From Gemmatimonadaceae bacterium (lineage in GTDB: Bacteria > Gemmatimonadota > Gemmatimonadetes > Gemmatimonadales > Gemmatimonadaceae): a DNA stretch of 64,000 nucleotides. The notes beneath the pieces are model-generated. The model saw only the letters and a list, made by a program, of their open reading frames with translations. It searched no databases and had not been told where the DNA came from. Below are positions 25,187 through 33,652 of this stretch, one piece after another. The stretch covers positions 1 to 64,000 of the forward strand of contig JACVCD010000025.1 of NCBI GenBank assembly GCA_016742275.1. Direction: 5' to 3'. The position numbers and the translations under genes were made by a program. The stretch's first letter is position 1. The number at the start of each line of letters is the position of its first letter.

Positions 25187-26008
25187 ATGTACAGTCTGCT
25201 GCGTCGTCCAGCTGTCCTATTTGTCGTGCTCATTGGTGTTGCCATTGCCGGAGGCTTCGTCATGCGTGCGCGCGAACGAGCGGTAATGGCGCAGATGTTT
25301 CCCTACAGCACGCCGGAAGCGCAGCAGGCACTGCAGGCGGCGATTGATCCGACGCAATCGTACCAGACGCCAGTGGCGTATCAGCAGTCTCCTCAGTCCG
25401 ATGTGCCGCCGGTTGCTCCGCCCAGCGTTGCACCAAACGCTTTCCCGAACACAGCGGGAATGCAGATCATTGGCATCCCGAGTGAAGCACTGGATTTCAC
25501 GTATTCATCGCAACGCAATTCGATGTGGTGCTGGGCGGCATCCATTCAGATGGTGCTGCAGTACCACGGCATTCGCGCAGAACAGCAGGACATTGTGGCG
25601 CGCACCTTTGGACCCGACGCGCAGGGCAATTTGCCCAATCAGCCGGGTAGTCTGCGCGCCATCACGGCCAATCTCAACAACTTCAATGTGGATCGGGCGG
25701 GCACCACCTATCAGGTGGAATCGATCTTCGGCGAAGGGGCGCCGCCGGTGGACTTGCTGCTGGACGAAATGGACCGTCGCGAGCCGATCATCATCGGCTA
25801 CAAGGCGAGCCCCGATATGGGGCACGCGGTGGTCATCACGGGTGTGGTGTACAGTCAGACACCGCAGGGCAATGTGATTCACAAGATCATCGTGCGCGAT
25901 CCGTGGCCGAGTTCAGAGAATCGCGCCACGAATGGTCGCGTCGAGTACGAGGCGGGCGAGTTCGCACCGAAAATTCAGGGCTATTGGCGGATCCGCGTAC
26001 GGCAGTAG
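25187..26008 (+). CDS. Membrane-anchored papain-like cysteine protease
   Basis: 273 aa. One N-terminal helix (PAVLFVVLIGVAIAGGFVM), a Gln/Pro-rich linker up to about residue 95, and a papain-like C39/C70-type domain. The catalytic Cys115 is in SMWCWAAS, His213 in DMGHAVVITG and Asp238 in VRDPW; Gln in SSQRNS may form the oxyanion hole. AvrRpt2 and bacteriocin-processing enzymes share this layout, but no Gly-Gly substrate is visible nearby. ATG 25187 is preceded by GTGGAG. It is first in a run leading to the zinc-ribbon, M48-like and acidic proteins, so it may process or control them (inference). Confidence 0.85.
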   Translation: MYSLLRRPAVLFVVLIGVAIAGGFVMRARERAVMAQMFPYSTPEAQQALQAAIDPTQSYQTPVAYQQSPQSDVPPVAPPSVAPNAFPNTAGMQIIGIPSEALDFTYSSQRNSMWCWAASIQMVLQYHGIRAEQQDIVARTFGPDAQGNLPNQPGSLRAITANLNNFNVDRAGTTYQVESIFGEGAPPVDLLLDEMDRREPIIIGYKASPDMGHAVVITGVVYSQTPQGNVIHKIIVRDPWPSSENRATNGRVEYEAGEFAPKIQGYWRIRVRQ

Positions 26009-26122
26009 GCGCCGTACACGGCGATCCCAATGCCGGCTGATCCCGGCTTCAACGATTTCGCGCTCTAAAGTCAGCCCACTACGCGCACTTCAGCAGCGTT
26101 CACCCGTTTCGGTTCTGACATC

Positions 26123-27091
26123 ATGAGCGCCACCGACACTGCTACTCCCGCACTCGCCTGCACCGCATGCAACACCGTCAATGCAGTGGCCGCGCGATTC
26201 TGTTCAGGATGTGGCACGACGTTGTCCGGGAGCGCGTCCAGTGGACTACCAAACAGCGGTTTGCCAAACTCGGCACCGCCGGTTGGTGTACCACTCCCGC
26301 CTCGCCCGCCACTCGTGCCGCAGCTCAATGGGGCTGTCAGTGGCATGATGAATAGCGCGCTGGGTAGCGGAGGCGGTGAAGGCGTGGTGCAGGCGGCCTT
26401 TCCTCTGGATGCCAGTACGGCGCTCAGCGCAGTGGGTCATGCGGTGACGTCAAACAATGGCCAGGTGAAGTTCGTTCAGCCGCCGACGTCGATGACATTC
26501 GAAACCACCAAGCGTGCGATCGGACTGACCATCCGCTACGAAGGGCTGGTTCAGGTGGCGTCCATGAATGCGCAGCAATCGGCCATTCGTGTGCAGTTGC
26601 AGCCGGTGAAAGGCACGCTCACTCCCGTGTTCTTCGTTGGCGCAATTGCGAGTCTGTTCATGATGTTCACATGGTATCTCACGCTCGGACTGGGACTGCT
26701 TGGGCTGCTCTTTGGCATCGTGGCCACCGCTGCGCAGTATCACTCGCTGGCAACAGCAACACCGCGCAGCATGGCGGAGAAGATCTTGGCGGCCATGTCC
26801 AACGGCGCTCAGGCTATGCCGACATCGGAGGAATCGAAGTCCGGTGCCGGTTCATGGATGGGTAAGCTCACGCAGCCACCAGCGTTCGTAGCGAATCTGG
26901 TGAATACTGCGGCGGCAAAGCCTGCGGTGCCGGTTGTACATCCCGCTACAGCGCCTGGTACAACACCCGTAGCAGCGACTGAGGCCACCATCTTTGAGCA
27001 ACTGACACAACTCGGCAAACTGCGTGATTCCGGCATCCTGACACCACAGGAGTTCGATCACAAGAAAGCCGAGTTGCTGAGCCGGTTGTGA
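26123..27091 (+). CDS. Zinc-ribbon, membrane and SHOCT-domain protein
   Basis: 322 aa. An N-terminal zinc ribbon (C13, C16, C27, C30; ACTACNTVN and RFCSGCG) is followed by a Pro/Ser-rich linker, a soluble domain (ALSAVGHAVTSNNGQVKFVQ) and a hairpin of two membrane helices (VFFVGAIASLFMMFTWYLTL, GLGLLGLLFGIVATAA). The C-terminus (EQLTQLGKLRDSGILTPQEF to KKAELLSRL) is a SHOCT domain, a short motif used for oligomer formation. GTGA overlap with the next gene (27088) shows coupling. Role unknown; probably a scaffold on the inner membrane. Confidence 0.8.
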   Translation: MSATDTATPALACTACNTVNAVAARFCSGCGTTLSGSASSGLPNSGLPNSAPPVGVPLPPRPPLVPQLNGAVSGMMNSALGSGGGEGVVQAAFPLDASTALSAVGHAVTSNNGQVKFVQPPTSMTFETTKRAIGLTIRYEGLVQVASMNAQQSAIRVQLQPVKGTLTPVFFVGAIASLFMMFTWYLTLGLGLLGLLFGIVATAAQYHSLATATPRSMAEKILAAMSNGAQAMPTSEESKSGAGSWMGKLTQPPAFVANLVNTAAAKPAVPVVHPATAPGTTPVAATEATIFEQLTQLGKLRDSGILTPQEFDHKKAELLSRL

Positions 27092-28407
27092 ACGGAATTC
27101 CGGTCTTCTCGGTGCCAGATTTCGGTGTGCAGTTCGCCGAGGTGCCATCGCCGTTTGATGCGGCGTTTGGTGCTTCGGTCAACACGCCGGCTAGTACGTT
27201 TGCCGCGGCGCCATGCACAACCTGCGGTGGAAACGGAGCCACATTGCCGCCGGATCGCGTGTTCTGCGGCACGTGTCGATGGCTGCGTCCGCTGAATGAA
27301 GGCTACGTACTTCCGGTTGAGAGTTTTCTGTGGCGGCTCGATGCGGACGCCATGAACGTGCTGCGTTCACTCGGTCCGCTCACCATGGCCGCCCGCGCCG
27401 TCTCCGAACGGGTTGGGCGTCCATGGTTTGAAGCATCGGTGAATGGACTCCGGCTCGGTGAACAGCAGCTGCCTGACATCTTTGCGCTGGCCATTCGTGC
27501 GGCCCGCACACTGGCGCTGCCATACATGCCGGAGATCTACATCTCCGGTGAGCAGATGTGGGATGCCAATACACTTGGCACCGACACCAATGCGTTCATC
27601 GTGCTTGGCAGTGTGCTCATCAACTTCAAGGAAGATGAGCTGCTATTCGTGTTGGGGCGTGAGATGGGGCGCGTGCGCGCTGGACATGCACTCTGGCGCA
27701 CGGTGACGCAGTTGCTCACAGGTCGTACGCGGCATCGCTCCATTCTTGGCGATGGTGTGCTGCGACTCATCAATCCGGCCAAGCTCGCTGAAAGCGCACT
27801 CGATGCGCCACTCATGGCATGGTCGCGTCATTCGGAAATCACAGCCGACCACGCCGGCATGCTCTGTGTGCCCAACGTCGATATCGCACGCCGGGTGCTG
27901 ACCACATGGACGCTCAAATCGTTCCCGCTGCAGTCGCGCATCAATGCTGCTGCTTGGCGCGAACAGGAAGCGTCGGTGGGATCGTTGACACAGGTGGCCG
28001 AATGGACGTTGTCGAATGCACCGTATCTTGCCGGACGACTCAGACTGCTCGATGAATTCGCCAATGGCGAGCAGTGGGGTGGTTGGCGGCGGGTCATCGA
28101 ACATTGGATGCCGCCTGCGGTACCGGCGCCTGCAGCTACGGGAAACGCAGCGCGTGCTCCTGCTAGCGCACCACCGCCGGATCCCAACACCATCCGACTC
28201 GTGTGCCCCAAGTGCAACGACGGAATGCGCATTCCGCGCTCAGCACTCGCTGGCGATCAGCCGGTGAATGTGCGATGCCCGAACGCGACATGTCGGACGA
28301 TCGTCACCGTTACACCACGGCCGGCGTCAAACGCGGCGCCAGTCTCTGCGCCAGTCCCTGTGCCAGCGGCCAAGACACCTGACCCCGCGCAACATGCGGA
28401 GGGTTAA
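27088..28407 (+). CDS. Degenerate M48-type protease with zinc ribbons
   Basis: 439 aa. It aligns with the M48 metallopeptidase core: MPEIYISGEQMWDANTLGTD, DELLFVLGREMGRVRAGHAL, and HSEITADHAGML. In active enzymes the second motif is HELGH; here both zinc-binding His are Arg (R191, R195), while Glu192 and the third-ligand region E250/D254 remain. So zinc binding and hydrolysis are probably lost. It also has an N-terminal zinc ribbon (C43, C46, C60, C63) and a C-terminal one (LVCPKCNDGM, VRCPNATC). Start GTG 27088 overlaps the upstream gene. No signal peptide. It is likely a structural or regulatory pseudoenzyme. Confidence 0.8.
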   Translation: MNGIPVFSVPDFGVQFAEVPSPFDAAFGASVNTPASTFAAAPCTTCGGNGATLPPDRVFCGTCRWLRPLNEGYVLPVESFLWRLDADAMNVLRSLGPLTMAARAVSERVGRPWFEASVNGLRLGEQQLPDIFALAIRAARTLALPYMPEIYISGEQMWDANTLGTDTNAFIVLGSVLINFKEDELLFVLGREMGRVRAGHALWRTVTQLLTGRTRHRSILGDGVLRLINPAKLAESALDAPLMAWSRHSEITADHAGMLCVPNVDIARRVLTTWTLKSFPLQSRINAAAWREQEASVGSLTQVAEWTLSNAPYLAGRLRLLDEFANGEQWGGWRRVIEHWMPPAVPAPAATGNAARAPASAPPPDPNTIRLVCPKCNDGMRIPRSALAGDQPVNVRCPNATCRTIVTVTPRPASNAAPVSAPVPVPAAKTPDPAQHAEG

Positions 28408-28412
28408 CAGAA

Positions 28413-28706
28413 ATGGATACGTCTTCTGACTATTCGCTGCACATCGCACCTGGCAGGGCGACACAGGCGATTGATGTGTCGATGACCACAGACCCTCGTG
28501 CGTCGCGCGACTCGGTCACGTCCGCGCAGGACGATACGCATCCCGTTGGCGACGCCAGTACCTCCACGCGCGATGACCCAGACGACAATGCCGTGGAAGC
28601 GACGGCAGATACCGATGAAACCGCCGAAGAAGCCGAAGTCGTGAATGCCGTACCGGATACTGCAACTGACGATAGTGCAGCATCGGATACGGCCGAGAGC
28701 ACCTGA
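28413..28706 (+). CDS. Small acidic, lysine-free disordered protein
   Basis: 97 aa without lysine or cysteine, dominated by Asp, Thr, Ser, Ala and Glu (TADTDETAEEAE, TATDDSAASDTAEST). No structured domain is evident. It lies 5 nt after the degenerate M48 gene and 14 nt before the next acidic gene, so it is in the same operon. The composition would suit a multi-site Ser/Thr phosphoacceptor or a flexible partner; this is inference. No homologue can be named. Confidence 0.65.
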   Translation: MDTSSDYSLHIAPGRATQAIDVSMTTDPRASRDSVTSAQDDTHPVGDASTSTRDDPDDNAVEATADTDETAEEAEVVNAVPDTATDDSAASDTAEST

Positions 28707-28720
28707 CACCGGAGTGAAGT

Positions 28721-29296
28721 ATGAGTGACGTCGATACGAAACTCGCAGAAACGGCTGATGCGGAAGACATCGCCGCAGTCGAGGCGCAGCTGGCCGGTAT
28801 GTCGAAGCATGCGGCCGAGCAAGTGGAGCGTCATCTCGACGAGATGCCGGCGAGTGTCACGATTGAAGAGGTCCAGCACGAAATTGATCGTGCCAACGCA
28901 GCGGCTGAAGCGGTGCGGGAAGCGCAGGAGCTGCGCCATGAGCAGGTCCAGGAAATCCTGCAGGGTGATCTGAGTCGTGCTCACGATCTCGCTGGCGAAC
29001 GCGAGTATCAGGTTCAGATCGCCGAGGATCAGGGCGATTCCGTTGATCATCCGCTGATAGAGGCACGCGCCGATGTGGCGGCGCTGAGTTGGGCCGCACA
29101 CGAGCAGTCCATTGCGGACGATCACGCCGCGTCGGCTGCGGCCTACGACGCGGTCGGTGATCATGAACATGCGGAACAATACGGTGACATGGCGGATGAC
29201 CATGCCGAGAGCGCATCGGATCATGCGGACACGGCGACGCACGACGACGCCAGTGATAGCGGCAGTGATGTCGATACGACGCAAACCGACGGTTGA
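28721..29296 (+). CDS. Acidic helical protein with His/Asp-rich tail
   Basis: 191 aa. A helical, coiled-coil-like body (EAQLAGMSKHAAEQVERHLD, EAVREAQELRHEQVQEIL) is followed by a C-terminal tail of Asp, His, Ala and Ser (DDHAASAAAYDAVGDHEHAE, SASDHADTATHDD). Apart from two lysines in the first 29 residues it is lysine-free. A His/Asp tail could bind divalent metal ions. RBS GGAG is 5 nt or so upstream of ATG 28721. It belongs to the run of three acidic genes; family not recognised. Confidence 0.68.
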   Translation: MSDVDTKLAETADAEDIAAVEAQLAGMSKHAAEQVERHLDEMPASVTIEEVQHEIDRANAAAEAVREAQELRHEQVQEILQGDLSRAHDLAGEREYQVQIAEDQGDSVDHPLIEARADVAALSWAAHEQSIADDHAASAAAYDAVGDHEHAEQYGDMADDHAESASDHADTATHDDASDSGSDVDTTQTDG

Positions 29297-29323
29297 TTTC
29301 TACTTCACTCGGAGGACGGAACG

Positions 29324-29641
29324 ATGGCTGACGGCATGATGGGTGATATCGGCAAGGTGGTGGGTGAAGTGAACGGGATCGTCGTACCAGGACTGGGGGA
29401 AGCGATCGGTCCGGCCCTTCGCGCCGTTCAGGAGGCATCGAAAGAGCTCGGTGAAGGCATGCAGGGTCCCATGCATACGCTCATCGAGGGCGTGTTGGAC
29501 ATCGAAACGCATGTGGAGATGATTGACGAGACCACAGAAATGCCCGATGGCACCATTGTGGCCATGGCCGATCATCCAACGCACGATGATTCGAGCTCAG
29601 ACGCCGCGTCAGACGATACTCACACGGCGACCGAGGCCTGA
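29324..29641 (+). CDS. Small acidic protein, unknown
   Basis: 105 aa. The first part (MADGMMGDIGKVVGEVNGIV, then GEAIGPALRAVQEASKELGE) is a likely amphipathic helix pair, the last part an acidic, Ser/Thr/Asp-rich tail (THDDSSSDAASDDTHTATEA) without lysine. GGAGG 6-8 nt before ATG 29324 is a strong Shine-Dalgarno. Last gene of the acidic trio. Its end overlaps the convergent gene at 29620 by about 22 nt. Confidence 0.66.
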   Translation: MADGMMGDIGKVVGEVNGIVVPGLGEAIGPALRAVQEASKELGEGMQGPMHTLIEGVLDIETHVEMIDETTEMPDGTIVAMADHPTHDDSSSDAASDDTHTATEA

Positions 29642-30138
29642 GGCGTCGCACGACGGTTTACACACCAGGCATTGATGGTGGCGGAGGCTTCGGTCCACGG
29701 AGCCTCCATAGCCACGATGTCCCTACGCAACGGCAGTGTGCTGCCGTCATCGAAACAGGCATACAGACTCCACGTGGGATAACGGTAGCCGTAGAGCCGG
29801 TGACGGATTTCGCCTGATTGCACAAGGTCGACACTCACCAGGCTCTGCAACGCGCGCGTGACACGCTTGGGGCGTCGCAAGAGTCGTGGCATGGAAAACT
29901 GCACCACGCCGTCATCGTCATTCAGCTGTACCGTGATGGGTCGTAGCACGCGACGGCCAGCTGTAAAGGCGAGCAGTGCCACCGCACCGAACGATGGCAA
30001 AACGGCCGGCTCCGTTCTGAGAACTTCGGGTCGGAAGATCACAACCACGAGTACCAGCACGAAGGGCAGCATGATGAGCCCAACGATGATCCAGATCAGC
30101 CAGTATGCGCTGCTCGGTGGACGGATCTGAACGGTCAT
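29620..30138 (-). CDS. Membrane protein with PH-like domain
   Basis: 172 aa. Two N-terminal helices (WLIWIIVGLIMLPFVLVLVV and SFGAVALLAFTAG) are followed by a beta-rich domain (ITVQLNDDDGVVQFSMPRLL, RALQSLVSVDLVQS, YPTWSLYACFDDGSTLPL) like bacterial PH or DUF membrane domains. ATG 30138 is preferred because the helix begins soon after it. It faces the acidic gene cluster. Function unknown. Confidence 0.7.
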   Translation of the reverse strand: MTVQIRPPSSAYWLIWIIVGLIMLPFVLVLVVVIFRPEVLRTEPAVLPSFGAVALLAFTAGRRVLRPITVQLNDDDGVVQFSMPRLLRRPKRVTRALQSLVSVDLVQSGEIRHRLYGYRYPTWSLYACFDDGSTLPLRRDIVAMEAPWTEASATINAWCVNRRATPQASVAV

Positions 30139-30288
30139 CTGTGCCACAGAGACTCCCCGTGTCGGTGTGATGGTCTGCCTTTGCCCCATACAGAGAAGGC
30201 GAGCCTGGGACGGACTTGGGATCACCGCCGTGATCTGGCGCGGCTCGTGAGTGCGCTCTATAGGCAAGCCACCAACATCGAGGATTTT

Positions 30289-30702
30289 GTGTCGCTCACT
30301 CGTTCCACATTTGTGCTCGTCTCCATGTGCATGCTCTCCGCATGCACGCCCGCTGATCGCTCTGATTCGAGTCAGCTCGTCAGCGCTACTGCCGGACGGG
30401 TGGTTGTCGGGATCGGGGTGCGCGATGTTCGTCCGATTGACTTGCAGCGCACCGGCGGCAACGACATTCGTGGTGCGTATATCGGCACCATCATGCCGGG
30501 GAGTCCGGCCGAACGCGTGGGTCTTCGTGTTGGTGACGTCGTGCTCGAGGCCAATCGCACGCCAATCATGCGTTCCCAGGATCTGCAGCAGCTCATTGCG
30601 GCGCAGCAGGCCGGTGCGGTGCTGGAGTTGATCGTGCAGCGCTCAGGGCAGGTCGTGCGCGTTTCCGTCCAGGCGCGTCAGGAGAGTGGTCGTATCGGCT
30701 GA
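30289..30702 (+). CDS. PDZ-domain lipoprotein
   Basis: 137 aa. Start GTG 30289 (GAGG 5 nt upstream) gives a lipoprotein signal, TRSTFVLVSMCMLSAC. A single PDZ domain follows (RGAYIGTIMPGSPAERVGLR, VGDVVLEANRTPI, LQQLIAAQQAGAVLELIVQ), as in HtrA-type proteases but with no protease part. It should bind C-terminal peptides outside the inner membrane. The 3' end overlaps the convergent FHA gene by 25 nt. Confidence 0.82.
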   Translation: MSLTRSTFVLVSMCMLSACTPADRSDSSQLVSATAGRVVVGIGVRDVRPIDLQRTGGNDIRGAYIGTIMPGSPAERVGLRVGDVVLEANRTPIMRSQDLQQLIAAQQAGAVLELIVQRSGQVVRVSVQARQESGRIG

Positions 30703-31070
30703 GCAATTGGTTGATCACCAATAGCTGCCAGAGAAGCTTCCACTTCGAGTTGCACCTCAAAGACCGGGCCGCCCCGTCCAAGTTGCACCTGATCACCGCT
30801 GCGCAGCTGGGCCGGTCCTTCCATACGCTGACCATTGATCCAGGTGCCATTGCGGCTCTGCAAATCCGCGAGCTGCATGGCCATCGGCTGGCCTGGGTCC
30901 CAGTCGAGCCGCGCGTGATGCCGGCCTACAATGCCATCGCGTCGCGCATCGAAACGCACTGCCGCCGAAGGCGCGCGGCCAAAGATAATCTCGCGATGTG
31001 CGCCGAGTTCGACGACATCGATTTCGGTTTCCCGACTTCCGCTCACATGGCGAATGATAAGCCGCACCAT
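30678..31070 (-). CDS. FHA-domain phosphothreonine-binding protein
   Basis: 130 aa, a single forkhead-associated domain: REIIFGRAPSAAVRF, then VGRHHARLDWD and LQSRNGTWINGQRM, with the conserved Gly-Arg, Ser/His and Asn-Gly residues of FHA domains. It binds phosphothreonine peptides made by Ser/Thr kinases. It lies directly downstream, on the same strand, of the kinase at 31160-33652 and its sigma factor, so it is the obvious reader of that kinase's output. Confidence 0.87.
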   Translation of the reverse strand: MVRLIIRHVSGSRETEIDVVELGAHREIIFGRAPSAAVRFDARRDGIVGRHHARLDWDPGQPMAMQLADLQSRNGTWINGQRMEGPAQLRSGDQVQLGRGGPVFEVQLEVEASLAAIGDQPIAQPIRPLS

Positions 31071-31159
31071 GGGTACACTCTGCTCCGCGTTTACGTCATG
31101 ACCGCGTCATGATCACTACACAAACAAGCGGATTCGGTGACCCGATCGGATCACATCAT

Positions 31160-33652
31160 TCAGCGCGGTGTGCGCTTCCACTTCCCGTAGAGCACGGCGA
31201 GACGTGCCTGATTCATCTTCACACGCGGGTTCTCCGCACCGAGGATTGCCTTGAGTGCGCTGTCCGCGTGCAACAGCAGAGCTTCTGCTCGGGGATAGTC
31301 GCCGGTCATGGCATAGTGCTCGCCGAGCACAGACTGTGAGCTGGCCACGAGCCAACTGTTCTCCCCGGCGTATTTGCGCCGCAGTGCAAGACTCTCTTCG
31401 AGCGCTGCGCGACCCTCGGCGTGTCGGCCCAGCTGCGTCAGACTGCGTCCCACTGTCTGCAGCGAAGCGGCGATAGCCGGATGACTTTCGGGAAGCGAAC
31501 GTCCCCTGAGTGTCACAATCTCCGTCGCAAGATTGCGTGCTTCGTCGTAGCGCTTCTGGTCGAAGAGGAATGCTGCATAGTTCATGGCTGTAAACGCATA
31601 GTCCGGGTGTTCAGCGCCCAGCAGCTTGCGCCGTGCGGCCACGACACTCGCGTACAGAGAATCCGCTTCGACCGTCTTGCCCTCGAAGTCCAGCACACTC
31701 GCCAATGAGTTTTCCGCGTCGGCCACGATGGGATGCAGACCCGGATGATTGGAACGAACGATGCGCAGTACCTCGCGGTGCAATGATTCCGCTTCGGCCA
31801 GGCGACCTTGCTCACCCACGCCGACAGCCACGTTGCCGAGCGAATAAGCGTATGAGTCACTGGTGGGGCCAAAGATCCGACGCTTTTCCTCCAGGGCGCT
31901 TCTGTGGAATCGCACAGCGGTTGACTCATCACCGCGTGCATGCGCCACGCTGCCGAGATTGCTCATGATCACAGCGGTCATGGAGTCTGTTGATGATGCT
32001 GATGCCCGCTCCCTGAGACGCAGCGCGTGCGTGAACAACGATTCCGCACGAGGCAATGCACCTCGCGTCAGTTCGACGCCACCGAGAGAGTTGAGCACCA
32101 TCGCCATTGACGGCCCTGTGTTGCCCTCGCGTTGCTGCACCAGGGTCCGGGCGTGCTGGAAATGTTTCTCGGCGTCATCAAGTCGGCCAAGCGACTGGAA
32201 ACTGTTGGCGATCACCATCTCGAGTTCTTCGCGAACGTCGATGTTGCCGACATCTTCGTCGTCCACCCTTCGGGCGGCTGCTTCCAGTACTTCGGAGACC
32301 GGAACATCACGACCGCCGGTGGCTGGTTTCACACTCTCCAGTAGTGCTCGCAAGAAACCAGCGACTTCCGCGCTCTTCACTTGCTCGGCGCGTGCGAGTC
32401 TCGCCTGACGTGTTGTGGTGATCACACCGCCGAGCAGGGCAAGCAGAATGGCTGCCGCCGCGACTACGGTTCCACGATAGCGCCGAGCAAACCGGCGCGC
32501 GCGATACCAGCGTTCCGGGCGGGCCGTGATTGGTAGCCCCGTCAGGTGCCGACGAATGTCTTCGTCAAGCGCGTCCACGGTGGAGTAGCGCCGCTCTGGC
32601 TCGCGTTGCAATGCCTTGCGGACAATGACATCTATGTCGCCGCGAAGACGACGGCGCAATCTTTCGGCGTTGCGCTCACTACGCAGTGCGGCCGCTTGAT
32701 CGGTCGCTACGCTACTCGACGACGGAGCATCGTCTTGTAGAATGCGCTGCTCCACCGGCAGTTCGGAGTCTGCGCGCACGAACGGACGGCGTCCTGCAAC
32801 CAATTCATAGAGCACCACTCCGAGCGCGTACACATCGGACGCGGTAGTCGGTGCATCGCCGCGAATCTGTTCGGGGCTTGCGTATTCCGGCGTAAACGCA
32901 CGGGTGCTCCCTTCGGTTGCTGGTAAACCATCGTCGTCGGCACCGGCCAGCAGTCGTGCAATACCGAAGTCGAGCAGCTTCACTGACCCGTCGCCCGTGA
33001 CCAGAATATTTCCGGGCTTGAGGTCGCGATGCACGATCAACCGTCCGTGCGCATGGCGCACGGCGGCACACACCTGGCGGAACAACTGCAATCGATCGCT
33101 TACCGACAGTGCACGGGCATCGCACCAGGTCGTGAAGGGTTCGCCTTCTACGAACTCCATGACGAGGAACGGTTGTCCGGCTGGTGTGACACCGCCATCG
33201 AGCAAGGTGGCGATGTTGCGATGTTCGAGCGAAGCCAGGATCTGCCGTTCGCGGCGGAAGCGTGCGAGCGTCAGGTCGGTGGCAATTGCGCCACGCACCA
33301 CCTTGATCGCGACGCGTTTGCGATACTGATCGTCTGCGCGGATGGCTTCGTACACCGCGCCCATGCCGCCGCGGCCCACCAGGCGTTGTGTCTCGTACGG
33401 GCCAATGCGTCCGCGCGATTCGTCCAACGCATCACCGACTGCATCATCTGGTGTCGTGCCCGCTACGAGATGATCTATCTGCAGACGCGCGTCTGTGCGA
33501 TCGTCATGGGCGAGCAGGGCGCGCAATTCACGAGCCAGCGCTGGGTCGTCGGCATCGTGCGCCGCGAGCCAGGCCTCGCGTTTCGCCGGTGGCAACTCGC
33601 TCACTTCGTCAAACAGCTGCCGCAAACGGCGAAGCGAGTCGGCGTCACTCAT
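31160..33652 (-). CDS. Ser/Thr protein kinase with TPR sensor region
   Basis: 830 aa. A Hanks-type kinase domain (about residues 85-350): glycine loop VGRGGMGAVYEA (92-103), Lys117 in RVAIKVV, VHRDLKPGNILV (about 205-216) and LLDFGIARLL (about 220-229). A membrane helix (TVVAAAAILLALLGGVITTT, about 400) separates it from a C-terminal TPR region (repeats like LNSLGGVELTRGALPRAESL). TPRs probably sense or recruit partners outside the membrane. The first 80 residues match the sigma-linked lead (LRQLFDEVSELPPAKREAWL) of this family. The stop of the upstream sigma factor overlaps the start by ATGA, so the two are co-expressed. Confidence 0.92.
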   Translation of the reverse strand: MSDADSLRRLRQLFDEVSELPPAKREAWLAAHDADDPALARELRALLAHDDRTDARLQIDHLVAGTTPDDAVGDALDESRGRIGPYETQRLVGRGGMGAVYEAIRADDQYRKRVAIKVVRGAIATDLTLARFRRERQILASLEHRNIATLLDGGVTPAGQPFLVMEFVEGEPFTTWCDARALSVSDRLQLFRQVCAAVRHAHGRLIVHRDLKPGNILVTGDGSVKLLDFGIARLLAGADDDGLPATEGSTRAFTPEYASPEQIRGDAPTTASDVYALGVVLYELVAGRRPFVRADSELPVEQRILQDDAPSSSSVATDQAAALRSERNAERLRRRLRGDIDVIVRKALQREPERRYSTVDALDEDIRRHLTGLPITARPERWYRARRFARRYRGTVVAAAAILLALLGGVITTTRQARLARAEQVKSAEVAGFLRALLESVKPATGGRDVPVSEVLEAAARRVDDEDVGNIDVREELEMVIANSFQSLGRLDDAEKHFQHARTLVQQREGNTGPSMAMVLNSLGGVELTRGALPRAESLFTHALRLRERASASSTDSMTAVIMSNLGSVAHARGDESTAVRFHRSALEEKRRIFGPTSDSYAYSLGNVAVGVGEQGRLAEAESLHREVLRIVRSNHPGLHPIVADAENSLASVLDFEGKTVEADSLYASVVAARRKLLGAEHPDYAFTAMNYAAFLFDQKRYDEARNLATEIVTLRGRSLPESHPAIAASLQTVGRSLTQLGRHAEGRAALEESLALRRKYAGENSWLVASSQSVLGEHYAMTGDYPRAEALLLHADSALKAILGAENPRVKMNQARLAVLYGKWKRTPR

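Noticed and set aside
28413-29641. The acidic proteins as prokaryotic ubiquitin-like proteins (Pup or UBact)
   Set aside because: They do not end in the Gly-Gly-Gln/Glu or similar tail needed for ligation, and no ligase or proteasome gene is nearby.
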